Assembly: GCA_035222895.1 (NCBI GenBank) | Contig: JAVYIG010009961.1 | Span: 1-64,000 of the forward strand | Source: Strongylocentrotus droebachiensis | Lineage: Eukaryota; Echinodermata; Echinoidea; Camarodonta; Strongylocentrotidae | Reading direction: 5' to 3' | Length of the DNA stretch: 64,000 nt | Shown: in pieces, positions 25,336-34,944 of the stretch | How the letters are laid out: each line of letters opens with the position of its first letter | Numbering within the stretch: position 1 is the stretch's first letter | Position numbers and translations under genes: made by a program | Notes under the pieces: model-generated | Databases searched by the model: none | The model's input: only the letters and a program-made list of their open reading frames with translations | What the model was told of the DNA's origin: nothing

Positions 25336-27282
25336 AAAAGATTATGAAATCATAAATCTGTTTGATCGATGGATCGTTTATTTTTATTCAGAAACCAGTA
25401 ATTTTAAAAGTATTCACATCATGCCCTACATAGGAGTAAAATATTACAAAACGTTAGCAGTGTTTTGGTATATTCTAGGTATTTGTTATATTTACAGAAG
25501 TTAATAGGGATTAAACTCCCAAAGTAAGACAAATCTACTTGATAATCGTATGCATACACATCAAGGTAGAATGTTTGGCTTCTGAATTTTCGATACCGTT
25601 GCAGTTTACAGATTCGAGATATTTACTTTCTACCATAACCATAAAAAAGCATTAAACCAATAATACAAAATACAATATAAAATATGGAAAGGACCATTAG
25701 AAAAACACATTCTTGTAAGAAAAGAAATAGTAAACAAAAATACCAAGTAAATACAGAGTCAACTCAATCAATAACAGAAACTAAATTACACAAAGAAGCA
25801 CATACACTACATTTTTTACAGGCACACAGTCAAATGTAACAATCCTAAGTAACCAAACATTTCGATGAATTATTTAATAGGTAACTACGACAAAGATTTT
25901 AAACCTAGATAAAGTTGAACTTGATCAGATATGTTCATCTAACCGACTCCAAAGTTTTATTCTTAAATAAGATAATGGGGCTAGAGACGATGCAAATTTT
26001 AATTTTCGATAAATGAAGCTGAAGTCTTGCATGAGATGAATGGGAATGAAAATATGAATATGGAACATAATTTCATTTCGAAAATCGGGAATGTCTATAT
26101 TTACGCGTTTTAAACTTCAAAACATAGAAATGAAGAAGGAACATGGAGAGGCATAATACCTCCCCCCTCCCCTCTTTGAGCGCTGCTTCTGCTTGTGTCT
26201 TAGAATGATTTATTTTCGTTCCTATGTAAGAATTGTTATATGCAAGACTATTTTTGACATTTCATTTCATTTATTTGTTCATATTTCTCATGTTACATAT
26301 ACATTTCCAAATAAAGAACAGGTTGTTTTGTGTGATACAATAACAATCAATGATACGTAATAAATAACATAAAGATAAGTGGTCAATGTAGAGTACTGAT
26401 TTAACTGAGAGAAATATGATGGGACCTACATGAAACGAAGCTTGTAAAGCTGTAGGCCCGAGTGAAATAGTTTGTGGTAATGAATGGAGGACGGATATAA
26501 ATAGTGACTAGTCCAAATGAATCAACAACAACAAATGAAATAATAAAGAAGCATGCGGTGGTGCTTTTTATATTGTTCTTCCCTTTTTTACAATGTAGAC
26601 AAAAGTACACATACTTAAATTATTGTACAATGGGTGCCTTCAATGTTGGATTAACATATCTGAAAGAAAACACGAAAGCCTTCAACATTGTATATCATAA
26701 AGATGGAACAATGATGTATATGATGGACAGCGATAGTGGGAGATATAGATAGTTATTATTTTTTGATAATAATACTTGTACGCACAATATCTCAGAGGAA
26801 TACTGCAAATACAATCAAATCTAGTTCAATGATAGATTTGGTTTATTGTTTCAAAGCCAGAACTCTTTCAACTCTTTATTTGTTTATTTATTTATTTCTA
26901 CATGGTTCATAACAATGCATAGTATGATCAAGATAAACATAAACAAACGATATCATTAGACTTACAAAGGCAATAACAATCATGACACATTTGAATAAAT
27001 ATTGCATGGGGAAACACACAGAAGTCTTTCAATATATATAGATAGATAGATTCTTTTATTGATCCATATTCAAAACATAGAAAATTGGCCTCCACTGGCA
27101 GCACATAAACAAATACAATGTAGTTTCAAAATCATTGATAACCACATAATGTACATAAATTCACACGAGATTCATGACATATATGTATATATATATAATT
27201 ATATATTGATATATATACACATGTATATGGCTAAGGTTTTAGACGTTGTCACACATATACCATTCAATTTAACATGTATTCT
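25336..27282. other. Non-coding, no gene recognised
   Basis: AT-rich. At 27030-27075 a (GATA)n tract followed by TTCTTTTATTGATC looks like the 3' end of an RTE or similar retroelement on the minus strand, but the body is too decayed to name. Small open frames at 26400-26750 have no supporting features. Confidence 0.35.
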
Positions 27283-27286
27283 TTAA

Positions 27287-27664
27287 AGGTAGAGACCAGT
27301 TTTGGAAACGTCCCCCTCTCAAAAAATGAAATGGAATCTTTTATTACTAATCATGTGAAAGGATATGTTTTGACTAATACGTGATGATACAAATTTTGCC
27401 GGGAAACCGCCTACTAATTGATATATTTGGTAAATTTTTATATCTAACCGGACTGGATATCTATCATAGGGTAGTCTCATTTACATCTTTTTGTGTACAG
27501 TGCTTGTAACTTACCAAGACTGGGCCAACATTCTTATCATTTTGATGATTCGAGAACCTTGCAGTACATATCAATACTTATATGCTAGATGATCAACCTT
27601 TTCTGATCAATTCCACAACGTTTCTTTCACAATGCAATCGCATGACCAGAACTGGTCTATACCT
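27287..27664. mobile_element. TTAA-flanked MITE (Kolobok-like), 378 bp
   Basis: Left end AGGTAGAGACCAGTTTTGG and right end CCAGAACTGGTCTATACCT are inverted repeats with a few mismatches. TTAA lies immediately outside both ends (27283-27286, 27665-27668). TTAA target sites are used by Kolobok and piggyBac. The AGGTA terminus is shared with the element at 46827-47336 and differs from the CCC start usual in piggyBac. No coding capacity. Confidence 0.7.
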
Positions 27665-27668
27665 TTAA

Positions 27669-28699
27669 GTGATACAATCCGAACATAATACATTTGCTAA
27701 ATACTACTTGCAATAGAAAACTGTCTACAAAAATGTGTTATGTTCAACAGATATAAAACATTTACCACTCATTTTTGTTCACGGTCATTGCATCTTGACG
27801 TCATTCATATGCCATTCTATAAAATATTCAACACTTGTTTCATGATTTCAATATAAAGTCATTTCTTTACCATGTTTGGCATATTGACAGTTTTATTACA
27901 TGGTAAGATTAGTCAACGCAATTGTACACGAATATTTGCAGTTTTCTAGGGTACCAGAGGAAAATTGTTCCCTAACGAGGTTTATTTACAGGTTATATGG
28001 GGGTCCCATATCTGATAAATGAAATGGTACGCTACGCTCATTAAAAAACTTCGCCTATGAATTAATGTCGGCTCTTACAACTGAAGAACCAAAAATCACG
28101 TTTCCCGAAGGAGGTGATCTGAGAATTGAAAATTCAAAAGACTAATCTTTGCCGATCATATCAGGGCCCCGTCTGATAAAGAGTTGATATTAATCGCAAC
28201 TATTTACATAAGAGATAGGGGACTGAGAACTTGCGATTGATTAGCAGACTTGCGTTTGATTAGCAGAGTTGCGATTAATTGGATAAATCGCAACTCTTTA
28301 TAAGGCGGGGCCCAGGTCTGTTGCCAATACCTGATGAGTGACAAATCATGCTTCTCTTTTGGCTCCACTTTCAAAAATGCATTGGGCTTTTCTTTTCTTT
28401 TCTTTTGTTAGAATTTTTTTTCCTCATGCTATTTTTAACAATCCTACTTTATTTCGTTTGAATCTGGAAACCGTAGTTTACCCACGAAATTCCCTTTTTT
28501 CAGGGAGTTTTCTTCTTTCTTGTTGGTGAGGCAATATTCAGTTCCATAAAAATTAAAATGAGATTAATGATAACTTGGAGTATTGTGGAACAAGCTCCCA
28601 GACTATAGGAGGTCCATGAACCATTATCGAATGGAAAAGGACGCATGCACACAAATGTGCGCCTCTAGTGTCCCATATAAGAACCGACGCATGTCACAG
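27669..28699. other. Non-coding DNA around a GGGCCC MITE
   Basis: Apart from the MITE at 28164-28313 nothing is recognised. Open frames near 28338 are unsupported. Confidence 0.35.
28164..28313. mobile_element. Short MITE with GGGCCCCG ends
   Basis: Left end GGGCCCCGTCTGATAAAGAG and right end, read inverted, GGGCCCCGCCTTATAAAGAG. The interior carries repeats of the TTGCGATTRATT motif. A second copy is at 31729-31887. No clear target-site duplication, so the superfamily is left open. Confidence 0.65.
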
Positions 28700-28870
28700 A
28701 CTAGGTGTTGTGGCATGCACCTGTAATCCAGCTAAAAGTGGAAGTTACAAACTGATTCAACCGAGGACGCAGGTTCGAAACTGAGTCACGTCTTTCGGAT
28801 GGTGACGTTTAAAGGTCGGTCCCCAGACGTCAATAATCATATCTGATTGATACACGTCTGTAAATACCCA
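28700..28870 (+). mobile_element. SINE-like element with 7SL-like head
   Basis: Starts GGTGTTGTGGCATGCACCTG, then TAATCCAGCT, which resembles the Alu domain of 7SL RNA. A box-B-like GGTTCGAAACT is at about 28772-28782. A body with CACGTCTTTCGGATGGTGAC follows. It ends in an A/C-rich tail. It may be a composite SINE; no target-site duplication was found. Confidence 0.5.
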
Positions 28871-28879
28871 ATACACACA

Positions 28880-29188
28880 CCCACACACAGAGACACTCGT
28901 CGCCATTTCACACGAAGTCAGCGCCATCCCCTATAAATATGCGGCACCATCTCAGATAGAAATGAGCACTTTCACATATGAAATCTTTGCCACAAAGCTA
29001 CGATAAAAGTCGGCGCCATCGTACATGAAGTTAACGCCATTTCCCGAATTGACGCCATTTGTTGAAACCTAGGCCATCCTCTATACGAAAAATCAGGCAA
29101 CACTTTAATACAAAAATTGTGCCATATCTAACATAAAATCTGCGACGCTAGTCTACCATAAAAATCGGTGCCATTTCAATAACATTGA
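28880..29188. repeat. Degenerate GCGCCATTT tandem array, left part
   Basis: Roughly a dozen copies of a 23-27 bp unit like AAAATCGGCGCCATTTCACAT, highly diverged. It is interrupted by an RTE fragment and resumes at 29868-30010, so the retroelement landed inside an existing array. Confidence 0.65.
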
Positions 29189-29189
29189 C

Positions 29190-29866
29190 ACAATGATTTT
29201 TAAGTACAACAGAGAATAAGCCTAGAATATGTTTGAAACTCGATGGACATATCATTGAGCAAATCAGTAATTACATCTACTTAGGACAAAATATCACAGA
29301 TGATGCCAGATGCGAAGCAGAAATAAAAAGAAGAATAGAATTTGCTCGGAATACATTTCTGGCAATGAAAGGATTATTCACAAATAGAAAGGTGAAATTT
29401 GCGCTTAGGTTGAGACTAGTAAACTGTTATGTATAGTCTGTCCTACTGTTTTGAGCAGAAACATGGACAATAAACAAGACCATGGAAAATAGAATAACAT
29501 CTTTTGAAATGTGGATCTACAGAAGAATGATGAAAATATCCTGGAAACGAATGAAAACCAACAAAGAGATATTGCACATGGCAGGGCGTAAACAAATTGC
29601 ACTAGTAGGATTAGTTCAGGAGAGAAAAATCAAATACTTTGGTCATGTTAAAAGGCACCAAAGCCTCTTAAAGGATGTATTGGAAGGAAGAGTGGAAGGA
29701 AGTAGACCTAGAGGGAGAGCCAGAATCAACTGGGAAGAGAATGTCAAGAACTGGAGTGGACTAAAACTGCAAGAGTGCACCAGAATGGCAGGAGATAGAA
29801 TGAAATGGAGAGATGTTGCAATCAACCTCCGAACCGGGAGAAGATACTCAGATAAATAGATAGAAT
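29190..29866 (+). pseudogene. RTE-like LINE 3' fragment
   Basis: Encodes the end of a reverse-transcriptase ORF. LDGHIIEQISNYIYLGQNIT sits at 29233 onward. After two in-frame stops near 29434-29453 comes MENRITSFEMWIYRRMMKIS, then KIKYFGHVKRH and GRARINWEENVKNW. This C-terminal pattern (IYRRM-KISW, YFGH, GRxR-W) is common in RTE-type endonuclease/reverse transcriptases. It is 5'-truncated within the ORF and ends in a GATAGATA-like tail. A near-identical copy lies at 45488-46373 on the other strand. It is not functional. Confidence 0.75.
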
Positions 29867-29867
29867 G

Positions 29868-30010
29868 TAATGAAACCAAGGCGGTCCTCCATACCAAAAT
29901 AACCGGCACCGTCTTACATACAATCTGCGCCGTTAGCCTCCCATAAAATATGGTGCCATTTCACCGAAAATCGGCGCCTTTTCGCATGAATTTGGCGTCT
30001 TCGCTTATAA
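29868..30010. repeat. Degenerate GCGCCATTT tandem array, right part
   Basis: Continuation of the array at 28880-29188, with units such as AAAATATGGTGCCATTTCAC and AAAATCGGCGCC. Confidence 0.6.
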
Positions 30011-30083
30011 TTGGCCTATATCTACACGTGGACAAACGTTAGTACATTGTACGTATATATATCTTAGCGCTCAATCAGCAAAT

Positions 30084-30732
30084 CGGTATTCTGAAAGGTC
30101 ACTTAAGTGCCCTTTTCAAGTTAGCACGAGGTGCTTTGTGCGTATGCTTTCAAGTACGGTTATGGAGTGCGCGAAGTAGTTAAATGCGGAGTTAAAAGAA
30201 ATTTGCTATTCTGAAAACTGCATTAGCAGTCAATTAATTTCAAAAAGATAAAAGATCTTTTAGGCCCTTCGCATTTAAAGGACACTACGCTCTTTTCCTG
30301 TATTTTCATGTTAAGTAGATGATGTTCAATCGAAAGGATGACACGTTTGATTAAATTAGAATTTCCTTATTCATTTCATTACGACAGAGCGGTGTCAATT
30401 ATACTTTTAAAACATTTGGTGGGTGTTTCAAGTGAAGCAAATTCAAATTATCACACGGCCCTCTGAAACCAAGTCTCACGATCTATGGTTAACTTCACAA
30501 CTTTCCTATGTCGAAGTTGGCGAGCGTATTCATCCCTTGCTTTGCTACAGCGCATATGATTGGTAGAAACGGACTAAAAAGAAGGAGTGGGCATTTTTTA
30601 ATTCAAATGTAGAGTACCGCTCACGACTGAAAGGAAAAGCTAAGTGAGATTTCAGAATGCCGATTGGATGTATATTACCACCTGCTTAACCTCAAGCATT
30701 AAACGAAAGTTAAATAAGCTTTCAGAATACCG
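30084..30732. mobile_element. Inverted-repeat element with CGGTATTCTGAAAG ends
   Basis: CGGTATTCTGAAAG at 30084-30097 is matched by CTTTCAGAATACCG at 30719-30732. Related TTCTGAAA/TTTCAGAA motifs lie inside (near 30210 and 30650). It looks like a non-autonomous DNA element of about 650 bp. No target-site duplication was recognised. Confidence 0.5.
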
Positions 30733-30964
30733 CCCCTGGTAGATTTTTGAATTCTTGAAATTCTGCTCAAACCAAATATAATAACACGTTAGGGATGCAG
30801 AATAAGTATTACACGATACAAAGAACGTAACAAATAAAAAGAATATATACATTTTTACAAACATGGTGGCTTACGCAACACCTACAAGTTCGCGTTATGA
30901 TATTTAGCCCACATAGTTGATAGGAAAAAAAGTTATCATGCTGCGAATGTTACACAGAATACAC

Positions 30965-31224
30965 CTAATCCACGTACTTGTCTACAAGTCCTCCTGCGTC
31001 TATCTGGATGAGGATTGCATTTAAATCCTTTCTGGTCCGAGTTGATGCAGCTTTCCATTTTTGAAGGAGGTGTATGTACTGTTCAGTTATCTCTTTAGAC
31101 TTCTCTTTGATACCTTCAGCGGTGCTGTAATCGATGCGAAGAGCAACGTAAAGAGGGCTCCACTGATTAGGTGGTAGAAGCCTTGCTACTTTCAGGATAT
31201 TCTTATCTGTCACTTTCTGTTCAT
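30965..31224 (-). CDS. Ankyrin-ZU5-Death gene, exon 7: Death domain and stop
   Basis: Minus-strand terminal exon of the ankyrin gene. The acceptor AGTCCAG leads in with two bases that complete a GAT codon, and the exon runs to a stop at 30965-30967. It encodes KVTDKNILKVARLLPPNQW, then LYVALRIDYSTAEGI, LLQKWKAAS and a final LVDKYVD. The pattern L-xx-VA-x-L-(x)n-W-xx-L-(x)n-I-(x)n-LL-xx-W is that of a Death-fold domain, the usual C-terminal adaptor-binding module in UNC5-, PIDD- and ankyrin-type proteins. An acceptor 5 bases earlier (TTTCAG) is a possible alternative. The role in apoptotic or immune signalling is inferred from the architecture. Confidence 0.75.
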
Positions 31225-31728
31225 CTGGACTGAAATTTAAGAATTATAATTGTATTATGCTGAGACAAAAAGGTTACTGATTCTTTTTAGTTCACTCCCC
31301 AGGGAAGAAATACATCTTAACTCTTCGAAACTGTATTATTAAAATATTTACATAAGTAGATTACGAAGTGAACTTGCAACAGCTAGAACGAGAAAGGAAA
31401 CGTGCTTTTAATAAACAGTGAAGTCGCGGCGCGGGCCGAAATTGGCCATAGTTTTTGGTATGGTGTTTTCAAGTGTCCCTCTTGGAATCATTTTCGAGAT
31501 TTCTTCTTGAGTATCTGAAAGCCTTGGGATTGATCAAAAGAAATTCTTGCTGAAAACACATGCACTTCGGACAAATATGTTGTTCAAACCTTTCTGTTAT
31601 TTCTTGTAATATTTCAAGTAAAAGGGGCATTTGAAGAGCAAACAGTTTCATGCATGATTTCTACCATGATATTCATCAAACCGACATACACAGATTGAGA
31701 ACGCTCACAAAGTGCTTTTTATTTTCAT

Positions 31729-31887
31729 GGGCCCTGTCTAACAAACAGGTGCGCTGGATTTTGGTCAATCGCAAGTCCTCTAATTAATCGCACGTTTGCT
31801 GTCTCCTATCTCTTATGTACATAGTTGCGATTGATATCAACCGCAAATAAGTTGTGATTGATATCAACTCTTTGTAAGACAGGGCCC
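31729..31887. mobile_element. Short MITE with GGGCCCTGTCT ends, second copy
   Basis: GGGCCCTGTCTAACAAA at the left and TTTGTAAGACAGGGCCC at the right. The interior again has TTGCGATTGATATCAAC motifs, as in 28164-28313. It lies in the last intron of the ankyrin gene. Confidence 0.65.
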
Positions 31888-31940
31888 AGATCGAGCTCAG
31901 CCTGCTCTTTGAAATAATATATTATAGATTGGCTACATAC

Positions 31941-32034
31941 CCTGATAGCGTTGACACCCCTGCTGATTGTGATGTGGTATCCATGTCACAGAATTCTGCT
32001 TCTGCTGCTGTTCTTGTTGCCACGTTTGCTGTTG
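31941..32034 (-). CDS. Ankyrin-ZU5-Death gene, exon 6: Gln-rich linker
   Basis: 94 bp between acceptor GATGGTAG and donor GG|GTATGT. In the phase required by its neighbours (0 in, 1 out) it encodes QQQTWQQEQQQKQNSVTW followed by IPHHNQQGCQRYQ, a hydrophilic linker before the Death domain. The acceptor has a weak pyrimidine tract. A second frame (ending STLSG) would fit the alternative Death-exon acceptor, so this exon is less certain than the others. Confidence 0.5.
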
Positions 32035-33228
32035 CTACCATCATTCAAAATAAGAAAACGATATGTGAGTTTGTGAATTAATAAAGGTCAGGTCCATTCA
32101 GGTCAATGTCATGAAAATAGAGTGTAACCAGTTAAAGACTGCATGGTCTTAAAGCAATTTTAGGATACAACTTCGAAGACTATAGTATTCATAATTGCTA
32201 TTCTTTAAGAGATGCTATGGGGGAGGTTTGCTTCTTTTATTTTTGGTCCTGCACTCTTCCAAATGCCTGATCTACTGTATACGTATTTGAATTACTAAAT
32301 CCCGTTTAAACTGGCACTACTCCTTTAAAGACACACTCATGTTAAGATTACTTGTATACCTGTGTAGTGATATCAACTAAGAGAGTATTAACTGTAGACA
32401 AATAAATGTATCATTTTATGATTATGTTTGAAATACACTGTACCAAAATAAAATGTATATGCGTTTATCATCATAATCGGTATTCAGTCATTCATCACGG
32501 GCTTTACGCGAAGGATAATGCGGAATTTTTCTCGTTATATGCCTATAAAGATTATTTATGCTAAAGAAAAATGTTAGTATATATTATGTTTTGGGTGTCA
32601 TAATATTTAAGTTTTTTTGTTAATGTTTTTCCTTTTTTTCTACATTTATATATGACCAGAATAAAGTAAGATTTATACATATCTATTATCCCTAGGATCC
32701 CATTAAAATAAGTTAATTAACGGCATTTAAAAGGTAATCCTGTCCAAATATATATTCCCTTTGATACACATTTAGATCGTCAATAGTTTCAAATTGAGGT
32801 TGAAATTCACAATTAATAGTATCCGCAAAGTTAAGAATTGCATTTGTGTTATAACGTGTGGGTAGCTTATGAAACCCTTTAATTTTGTTTAACAAACTTT
32901 TAACGGGAATCGAAAGTTATTCAAATGGAACACGTACTTTATCGACATTTGTCATTCGTAAATTTTCTCAGAAGTCAACCAAGTTCCACAAGACATTGTC
33001 ATAAAACTACGGAATTAGAGGACTTTTAGACTTTCAGATCAAAGTGTTTAGCTTGTGGTCTCGCCATCATACGTACCATCATATGACAAGTTGAAATGAA
33101 TCAGGGTAGGATAAGAGGGAGACTCTGTTTGATCCAAGGTAAATTCGAGAAACCTTTGGCTTGCCCCTGACTCGAGTGGCTTCACTTCAAAAGATAATTG
33201 TTTACTTTCAACGAGGTTCATATCCCTT
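32035..33228. other. Part of intron 5 of the ankyrin gene
   Basis: No repeat identified. A 60-codon minus-strand open frame at 32713-32895 (containing FHKLPTRYNTNAILNFADTI) ends in a stop and has no known motif. It could be a mobile-element scrap or an unrecognised exon, and I do not call it. Confidence 0.35.
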
Positions 33229-33231
33229 TTA

Positions 33232-33870
33232 AGGCCCGGTCACACAGCCCTCCACGGGCGTATCGCGGCCGAATCACGGCCAAAAATTTCTGCCCGTGAA
33301 GCAGACGCTGTTGGACGCTTTGAGGTCGCGATAAAGACGCGATACAGCCGTACTTTACACGTCGTTATACGCGGTAAGAAATTCACACGCGGTTGGCCGC
33401 GCGAAAAAGTTTTGGGCTGCCCAAAAATTTAGACCGCGGGTAATCGCGGGCGGTACACGTGGTACACGTGGTACACACGCGGTAAAGACGCGGTACAGAT
33501 GCGGAACGAACGTGCTAGGACGTGCTACGGCCGCGGTTAAGACGTGGTTACACGCGGAATTGGACGCGAAATTTTAGCGGGTAATCGCGGGTGGAGCACG
33601 GTCATAGCACGTTTGTTCCGCGTCTGTACCGCGTTGTTATCAAGTGCATTAGCGTGTGTACCGCGTGTAAGCGTGGTAGGCCGCGGTACCGCCGCGCTTC
33701 ACCCGCGATAAGGACGCGGAACAGTCGCCGGCGTCTGCTCCGCGGGCATACCACGGGTAAACCGCGGGTAAGCCAATTTTGCACATTTTCCACCACGGGC
33801 AACCGCGGGCAAAAAAAAATCGCGAAATTTTACCCGCGATACAGACGCGAAAGGCTGTGTGACCGGGCCT
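33232..33870. mobile_element. Non-autonomous PIF/Harbinger element, 639 bp, CGCGGTA motif array
   Basis: Terminal repeats AGGCCCGGTCACACAGCC at the left and GGCTGTGTGACCGGGCCT at the right, flanked by TTA on both sides (33229-33231 and 33871-33873). The interior is a GC-rich array of degenerate roughly 10-bp motifs (ACGCGGTAAAG, CGCGGGTAA), sharply different from the AT-rich surroundings. No transposase. It sits in intron 5 of the ankyrin gene. Confidence 0.85.
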
Positions 33871-33873
33871 TTA

Positions 33874-34944
33874 CCTAGTATCTATAATAAAAGAAGAATG
33901 AATTCAAGGAAATTAAACTTTATTTTTTCTTTAAAAAACAACTTGAAAAGCATAACCTGAAGTTTAAACATCACCACACACTTTAAATGAAACAAGAATA
34001 TTTTGTAATGGTATATAAATCGCATAATCATGCCTAGGTATATAATAATTGAAAATAAGAAGGCGAGAAAGAGATAGAGAGGGGAAATGTGAGTAATTCC
34101 GTTGCAATGTATTTTCTTAGTTTCATGAAATCATATATCATAAGGTTTTACTCAATAATTTTTCGTTTCAAATAAATGAAAATAGGCGAAAGGATTAGTA
34201 AATATTATAAATAAATTTGACAATAACATTTAAAAACAATATTAGAATTGTGTTTTGACCTAGAACCATTGTGATTGGAATGTACTAACTCAATAACGCT
34301 ATACAAATTTCCTTTATCAGACCCATTCCCATGTTGATGGCAAATGAGAGCGGGTGTGCATAATTATGTGCATGTGTTTTAAGGGTGCGTGTGTGGTTGG
34401 CTGCTGTGCGTGTGTGTGTTCTTGGCCCACTTGACATATTTAAAAAAATCCGATTTCAAAATGCTCTGCGTTGGCCACCAACAATATGTTCGCAAAATTT
34501 CAAGGAAAACCAAGATTGGAAAGGAAGCAAAAGAGTTCTGAAAAATGACGTGAAAGCCGATACGTGATATGATTGGATGGAAAACCTTGTTCAAATGCGA
34601 TTTACTTAAAGTTTTCCGTGTAAACATATACCGTATTTGGTATCATTCGAAATGGCATGTCATTGCGGTCATGTGAACACCATTGTTATGTGTGTTCAAA
34701 GTACGGCAAGCATTAAACCGGTTGTTATATCATGCATAGTAAATTCATCATTTTGGGCGATGACTTCGCGATGTCGTCATTTTATAATTTTTGTTGCCAT
34801 AACTGTGTGATGACGTCAAGTCAGCTTTCAAATGTAATAAATACAAACGTCTACCAAGTTTCATTCACGTCGGTATAAAGATCGCAATTTTTTAGCATGA
34901 TGGCAATTTTTTGAAAACTGGAAATTGGGAGGGCAAGTCGGTTA
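33874..34944. other. Intron 5 continued, nothing recognised
   Basis: AT-rich with a short GT-rich stretch near 34380-34420. No supported feature. Confidence 0.35.

Noticed and set aside
32713..32895. Extra exon of the ankyrin gene
   Set aside because: It ends in an in-frame stop, has no domain motif, and the gene model closes in phase without it.
33591..33878. Arg-rich 95-codon ORF
   Set aside because: Lies inside the GC-rich motif array of a Harbinger MITE.
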